The notes beneath the pieces were generated by a model, which worked only from the letters and a program-made list of their open reading frames with translations, did not search any database and was not told the origin of the DNA. Below, in pieces: positions 1 through 11,370 of a stretch of DNA of 64,000 nt. Position 1 is the first letter of the stretch, and each line of letters opens with the position of its first letter. Source of the stretch: Oscarella lobularis (Eukaryota > Porifera > Homoscleromorpha > Homosclerophorida > Oscarellidae); NCBI RefSeq assembly GCF_947507565.1, contig NC_089183.1, positions 2,914,001 to 2,978,000 on the forward strand, written 5' to 3'. A program made the position numbers and the translations under genes.

Positions 1-3000
1 TTGAAAAAAACGAAATTTTGGAAAACTTCTATGAAATATTTCGGAAATATTCTATTTCTCATTGCTTCAGCCAGCAATTGCTCCAGCTGAAAATCACATT
101 TGTAATTGTAAAGGAAATCTTTTCACTAAAAGAATTTCAACGAAGCATGCAGGTCTATTTTCGCAACATGTTTCGAGCTCTTGAAAAAGAAACAGGTAAA
201 GAAGTGAAGCATTTGGTTGAAACAATGAGACTTCGTGTTTGCTCCAGTGACTGCTTATCAGATGTGTTGACCTGTCGTTATAAACCATGTGAGACGGACC
301 AGTTTATTTTAACTGTGGCAACTTGTGTACCTATTCAAATAGCTAGGGCGGAGAACAACCTACTTTGTCCTCTGTCAAAAGGCGTCAATCTTTGCTCACT
401 TGAATCTCTAAATGATGTTTTAGACCTTGTTGGTTCTATATCGTTTGGTGTTTACGAAGCTGTTCTGATGTACGCAAAGAAGCCTACAAAAATAATATCA
501 GTCAAAGGAAAGCAGAATGCTGGCAAAAGCTACTTTCTTAACCATATGACTGGCGCTCAGTTTGATATTGCCGGGGGCAGATGCACTGAAGGCGTTTGGA
601 TGTCGGTCAAGCTTTATGAGAACGTTACCATTATTGCTCTTGACTTCGAAGGCTTAGGATCTTTTGAAAGAAGTCGGCAGGAAGACATGCTTATGGCAGT
701 TTTTGGCGCAGCTGTCAGTTCTCTTACTGTTTTCAAAACTTCACCTTGCTTTGACAAAGAAGCAAAGAAACTGTTTGATCGTTTTCAAGACGGTGCTAGA
801 TTCCTTCAGAAAAGCGACTCGCTTTTTAAAGGAAAACTCGTCATTTTATGTAAAGACGTTCCTCTCTGCGATTCACGTGAAACTCGAAAGGAAATTACAG
901 ACAAAATACTATATGTTTTGTCACAAGACATGCAAAATAATTTTGTCCAGAAGTTGTATAACGGAGATTTTGAAGTTGCAACGTCAGCAGTTTTTGGCAG
1001 CCAGCAATTTTTTGAAATCTTTTCATGGCTCAGCAACCTTCTCTGCCAGAGAAGAGAGTCCGACCTCTTGGAGTTAGTACAGAAAGATGAACCTTCTGCA
1101 GTAACTGTAGCTAATCTTATGAAAACCGTTCTTGCTAAAATTTACCTAAACGACTGGACCCCTCTTGACCGAGTACGGATCAACAAACTAGTTGCTTTTA
1201 TTAGACAGAACGCCGATGCTGCTGTTATGCAAGGATGTACGTTTGATGCCGATAAACAAAATCGTTTAGGGAAGTTTGGTACAAACGAATCTCAATTGAT
1301 TGAAGACGAAATAATATCTCAATCGTTGTCAGAAGCCGATTTCGGTCTGGAGCTTTTTGCTGCTAGTCCGCAGGAAAAAAGGACAGTCAGGAAACAAATA
1401 ATAACTAAGTACATGAACAAGAACAATGAAAAAATTGGTACATTTGAATGGTGTGGCTCTTTTAAAACGGAAATGAAGGCACTTGTTGAAAGAAGAATAA
1501 CAAGAGTTGAAAAGTGGATTTGTATTAACACCGAGGATTTTCAAGAGGATGGTAATGTAAGGAGTCTAACTTCCGACGTAAAAAACTTGTATTTTAACCC
1601 ACTTCGCCAATTTTGGACCGTTTGTTGCCAGAAATGCAAAATGTGCGATCGCTTGTGTTTGAAAGAATACAGCCACTTTGATTCGACTGGCGATCAAAGC
1701 CATGACTGCTACACTGACCACAGATGCGCCAAAACGTGTTCGTTTTGCTCTTCATCATGCAGGCATTGCGGAGGTCATGCCGGAAAGCATCAGTGCATTA
1801 ATAAGACGCATACGTGCAAAGAAAAATGCGATCTGTCAGAGTACAGGCGTTGCCTGGGAATATGCGCCAAAGAGCCCGACCACACTAATGAAAGTGACAC
1901 CGAACTTCGGTCACACAGGTGCGGTGCCAAAGAACATTACTGCATTGAAAACTGTGAACTTGCCGAATGTTTTTACCCCTGCGCGAAGCTGTACGATCAT
2001 CTAGGAAGACATTCATGCTTGATGGACTGTTGCCCGAGAAGTTGTATTTTGTGCAGTAATCGGTGTGCAGTGAACGATCACTTTCATCCACTACTGAAAG
2101 ATGCGGTTCACATTTGCCAAGAAGAGCACGATTGCAAAAGCGAATGCGAAATTCCAGGATATTGTGTTGTAGACCCGGGTCTTGAAGATAGGACGGAAAC
2201 CTTTGTAGGTAATCGCAGCTGCTTTGAATTTTCTCGACGAGCAATGCAAGTTCCTAAAAAGTTTACATGTTCAAGGTCTATTCCTTCAGGCCAAACAACT
2301 CATCCTGGTTTGCATGGGTGTTCTACCGTAGTTCACACATGCAAAGAAACGTGCCCAACCTGCGGGAATATTTGCACAAAGTCACACGGTCACCAAGGTT
2401 TGCACCGCACCAATCATTCAAACATGCGTAACCAAGTCTTTGTAAACCAAAAAATTGTTTTTCGTGATCGCATTTATTGCCAGGGCGACTCGGCTTTGGC
2501 AGAAATGTGCGATCAATTTTGCAAGCGTCTTGGGCGAGGTCACACTCACATCATGCTTTGCCCATTCCAAGGCAAACATAACACAGACGATCCGAGATTG
2601 AGGCATGGTGTACAGATCAAGTGTGATGTAGATCCTCTCACTAAAAAGATAGATCCTCTCACTAAAAAGATCCTAGACGAGGTTACTCACGACTATTACT
2701 GGGAGCACTTCAATTTTGAGGACAACTGCACTGAAGAAGAAAAATGTCTCTTTAGAAAATGCAACTACGTTTGCGATACTGTTGATAACGTTAGTGGTTT
2801 AGACGTTGACAGCAATTCTTTCTGTCAGCTACCCCTGTGGCACGATCCGCTTTGCAAAGACACTGAATCAGGCCACAGCAGTAGTGGCGGTCATCACTTC
2901 CTATGCGAGCACGAAACAAACTTTCACGTCGTACTTCTTATTGACCGATCTAGTTCTATGGGTTGGAGTGATCAACAGCCAAGCAACGATAGTAATTTGA

Positions 3001-3550
3001 AAGGAAAGGACAGTAAACTGGACAATCGCCTTGGCGCTGTTCTGGAGAGTGTTGACAATTTTTGTCAGAGACTGTCTGAAAGAGCAATAAAAGACTGGTT
3101 AACTCTAATTACGTTTAGTGATCAAGCACAGACGCTCTTCTTTGGAAGACTGATGTCTGGTGGTGTATCAGAGACTGTTAAAGACAAAGTGAAAAGTCCT
3201 GAAGGAAATACTAAGTTTGCTCCTGCTCTAAAAGAAGCAAAGGAAGCCATTTTAAAGAAAGACGAAGCCGAACTGTCCCACTAATTATTCTGCTTAGCGA
3301 CGGTAATTGCGGCGATGCAAGTGAAGCTTTCAAAGTAGCCAAGGAATTGAAATCGATAAAACCTGCTCCAAAATTGTATTGTCTTTTTTTTGGGTGGGGA
3401 TGGTTTACAACTCATAAAACGGTTCTTGAAAACATATCAACGGACAGAAAAGTGTATCAATCAGAGAACGCTATTGAACTAGACAAAATTTTTCGAGAAA
3501 TTGAAGAGCAGATACTTCGAGAACCGGTAGGTCTTTTAGATAGAACCTAG
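1..3550 (+). CDS. GB1-type GTPase / Cys-His-rich / VWA protein, 5' partial, frameshifted
   Basis: The frame is open from the window edge to a stop at 3282-3284. The first 150 residues visible are unrecognised. A P-loop GKQNAGKS lies near residue 164 (counting from base 18) and a DFEGLG switch motif near 209. Together with a CTEGVWM segment between them, this is the pattern of guanylate-binding/GB1-RHD3 GTPases. Next come a helical segment and a long Cys/His-rich region (about 535-930) with NF-X1-like spacing. A VWA domain begins near 970 with a MIDAS-like DRSSS. The VWA frame breaks near 3270: the reading continues one frame over, with the expected VWA strand ending in LLSDG, to a stop at 3548-3550. 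The region downstream of the GTPase is clearly homologous to the long gene at 18.4-24.1 kb. Either the gene is a young pseudogene or the assembly has a one-base error. A short intron at the break is less likely. Confidence 0.75.
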
Positions 3551-3790
3551 TTTATAGCTTATGGTAATATTTTCGTTGCATTATGTCTGTTTTTTGCCTT
3601 TTCTAGTTTATAGCTATGGTAATATTTTTGTTGCATTATGTCTGTTTTTTGCCTTTTCTAGTTTATTGCTTATGGTACTATTTTTGTTGCATTATGTCTG
3701 TTTTTTGTCTGTAAAATTTTGCCTTTTCTAGTTTATTGCATATAGTAACATTTTTGTTGCATCATGTCTGGTTCTTTTGCTTTTTCTAGC
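3547..3790. repeat. Imperfect tandem repeat, four copies of about 55-70 bp
   Basis: Copies begin with CTAGTTTAT at 3547, 3603, 3658 and 3728, and each contains GGTAATATTTTTGTTGCATTATGTCTG or a close variant split across the unit. Spacing is 56, 55 and 70 bp; the third unit has an internal duplication of TGTCTG-rich sequence. The array follows the stop of the preceding gene and ends just before the tRNA, so it is 3' flanking sequence. Confidence 0.8.
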
Positions 3791-3846
3791 AGCCGTAAAA
3801 TAACAAGTAAAAGAAATAAAAAAATAAAAAATAAAAAAAGTTGGTA

Positions 3847-3966
3847 TGTCAGGAGTGGGATTCGAACCCACGCCCACTTTCGTGGATCAGAATCGTCAAG
3901 GGCAACCGGTGGTTGCCAAGCAATCATGCTTGAACCTGACTCCTTAGACCGCTCGGACATCCTGAC
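3847..3966 (-). tRNA. tRNA-Leu(CAA) with intron
   Basis: On the minus strand the acceptor stem is GTCAGGA pairing with TCCTGAC, followed by discriminator A. The D arm contains GAGCGGTCTAAGG, typical of Leu type II tRNAs. The anticodon stem is TCAGG/TCTGA, with loop TT-CAA-GC interrupted by an intron of roughly 35 nt just 3' of the anticodon. A variable arm (CCACGAAAGTGG) and T arm GGGTTCGAATCCC follow. Intron-containing tRNA-Leu(CAA) genes are common in animals. The exact intron borders need a structural model. Confidence 0.93.
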
Positions 3967-4067
3967 CACCTTGACGAAGTCGCCCCAACCTCTGCTTTTA
4001 TAACCGACGATGCTAAACCGATGACGTCGAGCTAACGCGCGGACTACGCGCGTCTTCTCCTTCCAAA

Positions 4068-7000
4068 ATGGCGCACAACTACTACGTGACGGCGCACAAG
4101 CCTACAGGCGCTACCCTATCGGTGGCGGGCAACTTCACAAACGAAACAGACCTAAACCTAATCGTCGCCAAAACGAATCGCCTCGAAATCCAGCTGATAA
4201 GCACAGAAGGCCTGCGTTCGATCCTCGAAGTGGGCATCTACGGCCGAATCGCCGTACTGAAGCTCTTCCGCCCACAGGTAAGCGAACAATAAGACGCGAC
4301 GAAGCCGAAATAAGACGCGAGAAAGCGCAGAACGAGCGACAAGACTCGCTTCTCGTCGTCACGGAACGATATCGCGTCATGGTGCTAAAATACGACGCGG
4401 AGCGCCAAGAAATCGTCACTCGCGCCTACGGAAACGTGCAGGTGGAGAAAAACCGACTCGATCGTAATTTCGAAATAAATAATTGAATAATTATTATTTT
4501 TTTAGGAGAGATTAGGTCGTCCGTCTGATACGGGAATTCTGGGAATGGTCGATCCCGAGTCCAAGGTTATAGGCGTGAGACTCTATGACGGACAGCTAAA
4601 GATAATTCCATTGGATTTGGATTCGTCGAAAGACTTGAAAGCGTACACAATTCGGTGAGAAAAATATAAATAAATAATCAAATGAGGTTATTTTATCTTT
4701 TAGGCTTCAAGAGATTGATGTTATTGATTTGGATTTTCTTCACGGATGTGCGTCGCCTACAGTAGCTCTCATATATCAGGTATTCTTCTTTAGTATTGTC
4801 TCTCTCTCTTTATATATTGGTTGTTTTCTTTCTGTAGGATCAGCAGGGTCGTCATTTGAAGATCTACGAAATTTCATTAGCCGATAAAGACATAGGGCGA
4901 CTCGTGTGGAAGCAAAGTGACATCGAAGCCGAAGCATCGATGCTCATATCGGGTATGTTAAATAGCGAGAGACTATTTTCTTCTAATTTAATTAATAATA
5001 AAAATATTTTCAGTTCCTCGGCCTGCAGGAGGTGTCATTGTCGTTGGCCAGGAAACAATAGCCTATTACAACGAAGACTATCAGAAATCAGTAGCTCCGC
5101 CTGAATTAGTGGTAAGAGCTCTGTCTACATGCAAAGACTTTATAAGATCCAATACATTTGATATGCATAAGTATCATACTCTGCTGAGTAAACTCACCCC
5201 AATACAAAGACTATTAGAGACTCTATTTTCCTGTGAAAGAGAGGGTGGACATCAATGATAAAATAGACTAAGTAAGCGCCCACCTCAGAGGATCTCTTTT
5301 AATTAAGTGCAAGTTCCCATGAGCGTTTGCTCAGCAGAATACAGTATGTGTTAGTAATAGACATATAGCAATTTTGTACTTGAGAAAGAACTACTGCTTT
5401 GTGTCCTTCCTTTCCCATGAGCGTTTACTCAGCAGAGTACATTATATGAGACATATGTAGCGATTTCTGTACTAAGAACTATTTTTTTGTGTTTCCAATG
5501 AGCGTTTACTCAGCAGAATACAGTATGTGTTAGTACTAGACCTATAGAAATTTTTGTACTTGAGAAAGGACTACTATTTTTCATTCTTCCCTTCTCATGA
5601 GCGTTTACTTGACAGAGTACATTATATGAGACATATAGCAATTTCTGTACTAAGGACTATTGTTTTGTGTTCTTCCCTTCTTAGTATAGCCCGCTGATTT
5701 GTTTCGGTCGCGTCGACTCGGACGGCTCTCGTTTCCTATTGGGCGACATGCAAGGTCATCTGATGATGCTTCTTCTCGAACGCGAGGAGAAAATGGACGG
5801 GACAGTCACGATAACCGATCTAAAGCTGACGTCGCTGGGAACGGTAACGAATCGCCATAGAAACGCAGATAAATAAAATAATATTTTGATTAATTAATCA
5901 AAGGCTGTTATTGCGAAGAATTTGACGTATCTAGACAACGGTTTCGTTTTCGTGGGATCGACGTTCGGCGACTCGCAACTCGTTAAAGTAGAGTTTACGT
6001 GACGTCAGAGCGTGATAGATACATGGAGGGTTTATTAGTTGAACGCGGAGAGAGATGAGAGCGGTTCCTTTATCCACATCATGGAAAGTTTCACGAATAT
6101 TGGACCCATAGTCGACATGGAAGTTGTGGATCTGGAGAGGCAAGGTCAAGGACAGGTGTGCGTAGAAATAGAATATTTATAAATAATTTTATCTATTGAT
6201 TTTTTTCTAAGCTTGTCACCTGTTCTGGTGCTTACACCGAAGGCTCGCTGCGCGTCATTCGAAACGGTATAGGCATCCACGAAGAAGCTACGCTCGAGTT
6301 GGAGGGCATCAAAGGTAAAGATAACAATAATAATAATTTTTTATAAATGTGGATCTTCTCTCTTTCTCTCTTAGGAATTTGGCCTTTGAAAGTCGGCGTT
6401 CCTGATGCCACCTCATTTGATAATACGCTCGTATTGTCCTTTGTTGGTCAAACGACTGTACTCACCCTGTCAGGCGGGGAACTCGAAGGAACGGAGATAC
6501 CCGGCTTCTCAGAAGAGCAGACTCTCGTGGCAGGAAACGTATTAGACAAAGATCTCGTGCAGGTCAGAAGAACAAATAGATAAAGTAATTAATACAGCAG
6601 ATAAACGATACGACCAAAAAGAAACCTCATACATGCACACAGGGGCAGAGAAACTTTTATAAGGGGGACCAGTTATCTATCTATAAACGCTTTGTGAGAG
6701 CAATCTACGTACGGTTCTAATCTCGAGTCAGACCCCATGTGCTTACCCTAGTACAGGACACTTTCGTTCTAGATAACCGCTCTCTCTGTTCGTCTTGTCG
6801 ACGGTGAAACCCTCCAGCCAATCAGGTACACATCTATATAGACTAGTCTTAGGATCTCACTAGCGTTTTTCTGGTGTTCCTAGTGAGTGGAAGACTCCCG
6901 ATGAGAAGAATATCAGCGTAGCGGCGTGCAATCGCACTCAAATCGTCCTCGCTTCGGGTCGCCGTCTATTTTACCTCGAAATCCACCGCGAAGGACTCAA

Positions 7001-10000
7001 TCTCATAAGGCATACTGATACTAGCCTCAGCCTTCGACGATCACGCGCTGATTTTTCTTCACAGAGACACCGTCTTGGATTACGAAGTCGCCTGCATCGA
7101 CATCACCCCTCCAGCCCTCGATTCCAATCGTTCGGACTTGGTGGCCATTGGCCTATGGACCGATATATCCGTTCGCGTTCACCGACTCCCAACGCTGGAT
7201 CTCCTAGTCTCAGAAAATCTCGGCGGAGGTCACGTCACCAGGGGAGAGAATTAATTAAAATTATTGATATATTTTATGTAGATATCATACCGCGTTCTGT
7301 ACTTCTTGCCGTTTTCGAAGGCACGCTCTATCTTCTCTGCGCACTGGGCGACGGCTCATTCTTCTATTTCAAACTAAATCCTATTCAAGGTACATACAGT
7401 ATTAGACTCAATTGACATAGGATCCTATATTATTGTCTCTTTCCCCCCAGGGGTTCTTTCTGGCCGAAAGAAAATTATTCTTGGAACGCAGCCGACGCTT
7501 CTGAAGCCGTTCTATTCGCGCGGTTCGTTCAACGTGTTCACGTGCTCCGATCGGCCGACGGTCATCTACTCGAGCAACGGCAAACTCGTCTTTTCCAACG
7601 TCAATTTTAAAGGAGTGAGACGAGCGCTTGTGCGAAGAAATGCCAGCCAAATGACGTCGTCTCTATTTAGGCAGTCAGTCAAATGTGTCCACTGAACGCA
7701 GAAGCGTATCAAGACAGGTACATATAGAGATTATTAGGATAGTGGGGCATGATTCTAGTCTTAGGTTAACGGTATCTTTGTTTTAGTTTGGCAATAGCGA
7801 ACAATGTTTCTCTCTCCTTTGGAACTGTCGACGACATTCAGAAGCTTCACATAACGACGATTCCCTTGAACGAGTCTCCCAAGTACGCCTCTGCCTTTTT
7901 CCCCTTTTAGAAATGCGAGGTATCTATCTCTCCAGGCGTATCGCTTTCCAGGAGTCGACTCAATCGTTCGCCGTCTGTTCGACTCGCTATGAGTACAAGG
8001 ATCCGTCGCCGGACGGCGCCGCCGGCGAACGACGACGCGTCGGCGGTCGACTTTCGGCGAGTCTGACGGCACCGACTATTACGAACGAAGCGACGATTCC
8101 GCGTTCTGGTGCGGCGGCGTCTAGCAACGAGGAACGAGCCGAGCCAATAGAAACGGACCCTCCGGAGGAGGAGGGAGCAGCGAGGGAAGCCGAGCCTCTG
8201 ATAAAAGGGGAAACAGTGGAGCTGGACTCTCTGCTCATCATTGATCAGCACAGTTTTGAAGGTAAGAAAAGAAGGGCCTAGTTCTGCATATAGATTACAG
8301 TGCACGGGGGTTTCTGCCCATCTAATAGTCTAGGAGTGTCTCTTTTTTCCCTCGTTGAGCTTGGCTATAGCTAGGAATCATTTTTCTATGCGTAACATCC
8401 TTGCTCTGTGTCCTTCTTAAAAGTTCAAAAGTTATGCGCGAGTGGCGTTCCTTGCGCCTGAACCGCACGCGTCGCTCGCGCGCAACGAATAGAGACACTT
8501 ACCCCCCAAAAGTGGGCGTTCCCACCAACGTTGTAGTATGCGCGAGTGGCGTTCCTTGCGCCTGAAGCGCAAGCGTCGCTCGCGCGCAACGAATTGAAGA
8601 CACTATATATTCATACACTGTACTTTGATCGTTTTTCTTAGTTACTCACGCTCATCATCTGAAGGAGCAGGAGTGGTCGTTCAGTCTCATGTCGTGCCAG
8701 CTGAACGACGGCAACGTGTACTACGTCGTCGGCACGGCAATGCTTCGACCGAGAGAGGAGGAACCCAAGGAGGGTAGACTACTTCTTTTTCAATTAGTCG
8801 ACAGTATGCAAGCACATCTAGTAGCGATTAAAGTCTTGATTTTTTTCTTCTCCAAGGCAAACTCGTCATGGTGGCTTCGAAGGAAGTCAATGGGGGCGTG
8901 ATGGCTTTGACTTGCTGCAATGGGCGCATCGTGGCGGCAGTCAATAGCTCCGTGGGTCCTTTTTTCTGTATCAAGGCGTTGTTTCTTTAGCGTCCTGTCT
9001 AGGTTAATATATACAGTCTAGGTAGGGAAGGAAATCTGAAGCTGGAATGCAAGCACGCTTCGAATATACTTGCTCTTTACTTGAAATCGAAAGGCGACTT
9101 TATATTGGTATTTTATGATGTGTTATAGGGTCAGTATATTTTAGTCGTTGCCTAGGTTGGCGATTTGATGAGATCAATGTGCGTCTTGCTTCACAAACCG
9201 GATACCAATCAATTAGAAGAGGTGAGTCTCATCTATACACCCTAAGAAGCCAGGCTTCACGTACTGTAGAAGGGCCGCTTTGATACAGATAGATGATTAA
9301 TTCTATTGGAATCTTTCCGTAGTAGATAGCAGGTCATCATATGACACGTTCTCTTAGAGATTTTCAGTATCAAAGCCTCAGTCTAGAGATGGCCACTTAG
9401 TCAGGTTTTTAGAGTCATAAATAAAGTCGCCTTTAGATAGGCTTCTGTTTACGGTTAAATATTAGAGTGAGGTACCGTAGTCATAGACAGAGCTGCATTG
9501 TATTCGTTACGAAACCCTCGTATTTATTCTTATATTCGTCCTAGATTGCTCGCGATTTCAACAGCCGCTGGATGACGGCGGTCGAAATCATTGACGACGA
9601 CACGTTCTTGGGCGGCGAAAACGCCTACAATTTATTCGTCTGTCAAAAAGACTCGTAAGAACGAGAGACGTCTTTCCCCCCCTTTGTCTCCTCATCTACG
9701 ATCGTAGCGTTGGAGCGACCGACGAAGAGCGACGTCAACTCCAAGACTCCGGCTACATGCACATAGGAAACTTCGTCAACGTTTTCCGTCACGGTGTGCA
9801 CAACGGGGTCCCTTTATATATCTATTAGAAAAAATAACCCCTGTGTTTTTTTACTCTTTAGGATCTCTCGTTATGAAGAGTCTTAGTGAATTGGCTGCCA
9901 CTGTGCAGAATACCGTCCTTTTTGGCACCGTTAGCGGTGCTGTGGGCCTCGTGGCCACGCTGAAGTCCGAGGAGGACTTCGACTTTCTGACTCGCTTGCA

Positions 10001-10385
10001 GAAACGTCTTGCTAAGGTTATCACGTCGCCGGGGAATATCGAACACGCTGAATATCTTTTTCGCGCGACGATGTCGTTCTTGGTTTTATTTATTTTTTAT
10101 TGTCTTTGACCTTGACTCGTTTTCTTTACTTGGAGATCGTTCTATAACGAGGTCGGGATTAGTCCTCTGACTGGATTCATCGACGGAGATCTCATTGAGA
10201 GATTTTCGGATTTGGAGCGGGATGATCAAATGAAAGTTTGCCAAGGATTGAAGGTACGTGAATAATTCTATTTAATCCTGACGTTTTTCATATGTATTTT
10301 TTATTGAGTTTAGTTGAGTGATGGAAGAGATGCTACTGTAGAAGACGTCGTCAAGCTTGTAGAGGATTTGACACGAATCCATTAA
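4068..10385 (+). CDS. DDB1: DNA damage-binding protein 1 (CUL4 adaptor)
   Basis: DDB1 is the triple beta-propeller adaptor of CUL4 ubiquitin ligases, acting in nucleotide excision repair and substrate recruitment. Translated exons match the family end to end, from an N-terminus reading [13 protein letters not shown] to the conserved C-terminus VEDLTRIH. Diagnostic blocks include [57 protein letters not shown] and [11 protein letters not shown] count about 28 short exons. Early ones are 4068-4277, 4331-4441, 4506-4654, 4704-4779, 4838-4952, 5014-5111 and 5685-5843; the tiny exon 6773-6825 supplies the SVRLV block. Most introns are 50-70 bp. The intron after 7009 appears to be GC-AG. The junction around 10050-10135 is the only one I could not resolve. 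The gene looks intact and housekeeping-like. The longer introns (5112-5684, 6563-6772, 8262-8641, 9222-9544) hold repeats or unassigned sequence. Confidence 0.97.
5317..5683. repeat. Tandem repeat inside a DDB1 intron
   Basis: Four imperfect units of about 90-100 bp each start with ATGAGCGTTTACTCAGCAGA (small variants) near 5319, 5415, 5488 and 5597. Units 1 and 3 resemble each other (ACAGTATGTGTTAGTA), as do units 2 and 4 (GTACATTATATGAGACATAT), so the real repeat is a dimer of about 180 bp present twice. It makes this the longest intron of the 5' half of the gene. Confidence 0.85.
8430..8610. repeat. Duplicated hairpin-forming element in a DDB1 intron
   Basis: Two direct copies of about 70 bp start with TATGCGCGAGTGGCGTTCCT near 8433 and 8536 and end with CGCTCGCGCGCAACGAAT. 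Each copy is a nested inverted repeat: outer arms TGCGCGAG / CTCGCGCGCA and inner arms TTGCGC / GCGCAA around a CTGAA loop (inner arms perfect in the second copy). The GC content is far above that of the surrounding intron. Confidence 0.8.
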
Positions 10386-10706
10386 GTGAAATTATATCTG
10401 TGTTCCAACTAACTGTCTTTCGTAGTGGAAATTAAAGCGATTTGGAGTCTGGGCTTCACAAGTGACGCTTCTCGGAAGAAAGCTGTTTTGGGCCGTATCT
10501 TAGCCAATTCTTAGTTGATCCGTACCAATTAAAGAAAGGTGGTATTAAAGTGAGTGGTTTGGTTTTATTTCAGGTTACTCAAATGTTCTCTATTCTGATG
10601 TGATCTTGCTGGAGGCCGAAGCGTCGACTTTTAATTAACAGGATGTAGAGAGTGCACACTTCACACATCTACGTCATATTAGGTCTTCATGCCTCTCGTT
10701 TGCGAC
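10386..10706. other. Intergenic sequence, 3' flank of DDB1
   Basis: This stretch holds the DDB1 3' untranslated region and probable polyadenylation signals (AATTAAAG near 10433 and 10528). No coding frame or repeat was recognised in it. Confidence 0.5.
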
Positions 10707-10922
10707 TCACTTCCTCTTCCTTCTCCAAACGTCTGAGTAGTGATACGGGTTCTGATCCTTCACATGCAAATTACGACTGCGATGAGTACCTCGGCCCAGT
10801 TTCTTAGCGCTCTTAGGCGCGGAGAGAAAGTGCAATACAAAAATTTCGTTTACCGAATACAAACTGTCAACCACATGAAACGGGATGATCGGTAAGTCAC
10901 CGTATTCACGGGGCAGGGGCAC
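10707..10922 (-). CDS. Putative terminal exon of an unrecognised minus-strand gene
   Basis: An open frame of 71 codons ends in TGA at 10707. Its upstream side on the minus strand is a strong acceptor (TTTTTTTAG followed by GTGCCCCTG), so it can be read as a last coding exon starting VPLPREYGD and ending in a basic WRRKRK tail. I could not identify the upstream exon or the family. It would converge on DDB1. It may instead be a chance frame. Confidence 0.35.
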   Translation of the reverse strand: MPLPREYGDLPIIPFHVVDSLYSVNEIFVLHFLSAPKSAKKLGRGTHRSRNLHVKDQNPYHYSDVWRRKRK

Positions 10923-11155
10923 CTAAAAAAAGACCACCGCGCTGCATGTCGTCGGAAAGTTGTATCGCCGTTTGAGTTAGTGGAGGATTTTCTAGAGAGT
11001 TGTGCCTAAAGCGATCCTAATTGAAAATATCCACAAAAGGGTAGAGGGGGTCTTTTCGGTCCTTGTGCCAGACTACGTTTTGTACTGTCGCTGCACTACC
11101 CTTCTAGTAAGAATAGCATTTCTGCCGTAGTTTAGCTAGTACGAAACGAAGGCTT

Positions 11156-11290
11156 AAGGCCGATTCACACTGGCGACGTAACGTAACGTAGCGTAAGAAA
11201 TCTTCTCTTGATTGGACGCTTGCCTTTGTGACATCACTCTCGCTGACCATATATGGAAGTTACGTTACGTCGCCAGTGTGAATCGGCCTT
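11156..11290. mobile_element. MITE-like element with terminal inverted repeats
   Basis: The first about 33 bases (AAGGCCGATTCACACTGGCG...) are the reverse complement of the last about 33 (...CGCCAGTGTGAATCGGCCTT). The interior of about 70 bp is non-coding. Total length is 135 bp. No clear target-site duplication was seen. A non-autonomous DNA transposon is the simplest reading; a stem-loop regulatory element is the alternative. It lies just 5' of the LRR-Roco gene. Confidence 0.8.
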
Positions 11291-11370
11291 CACAGTTCTT
11301 GCCACACAGTCACGTGCAGGCTCCGCCCCGTGAATATGCTATTGTCGACGAAGGCTTAGTACGGCCCTGA

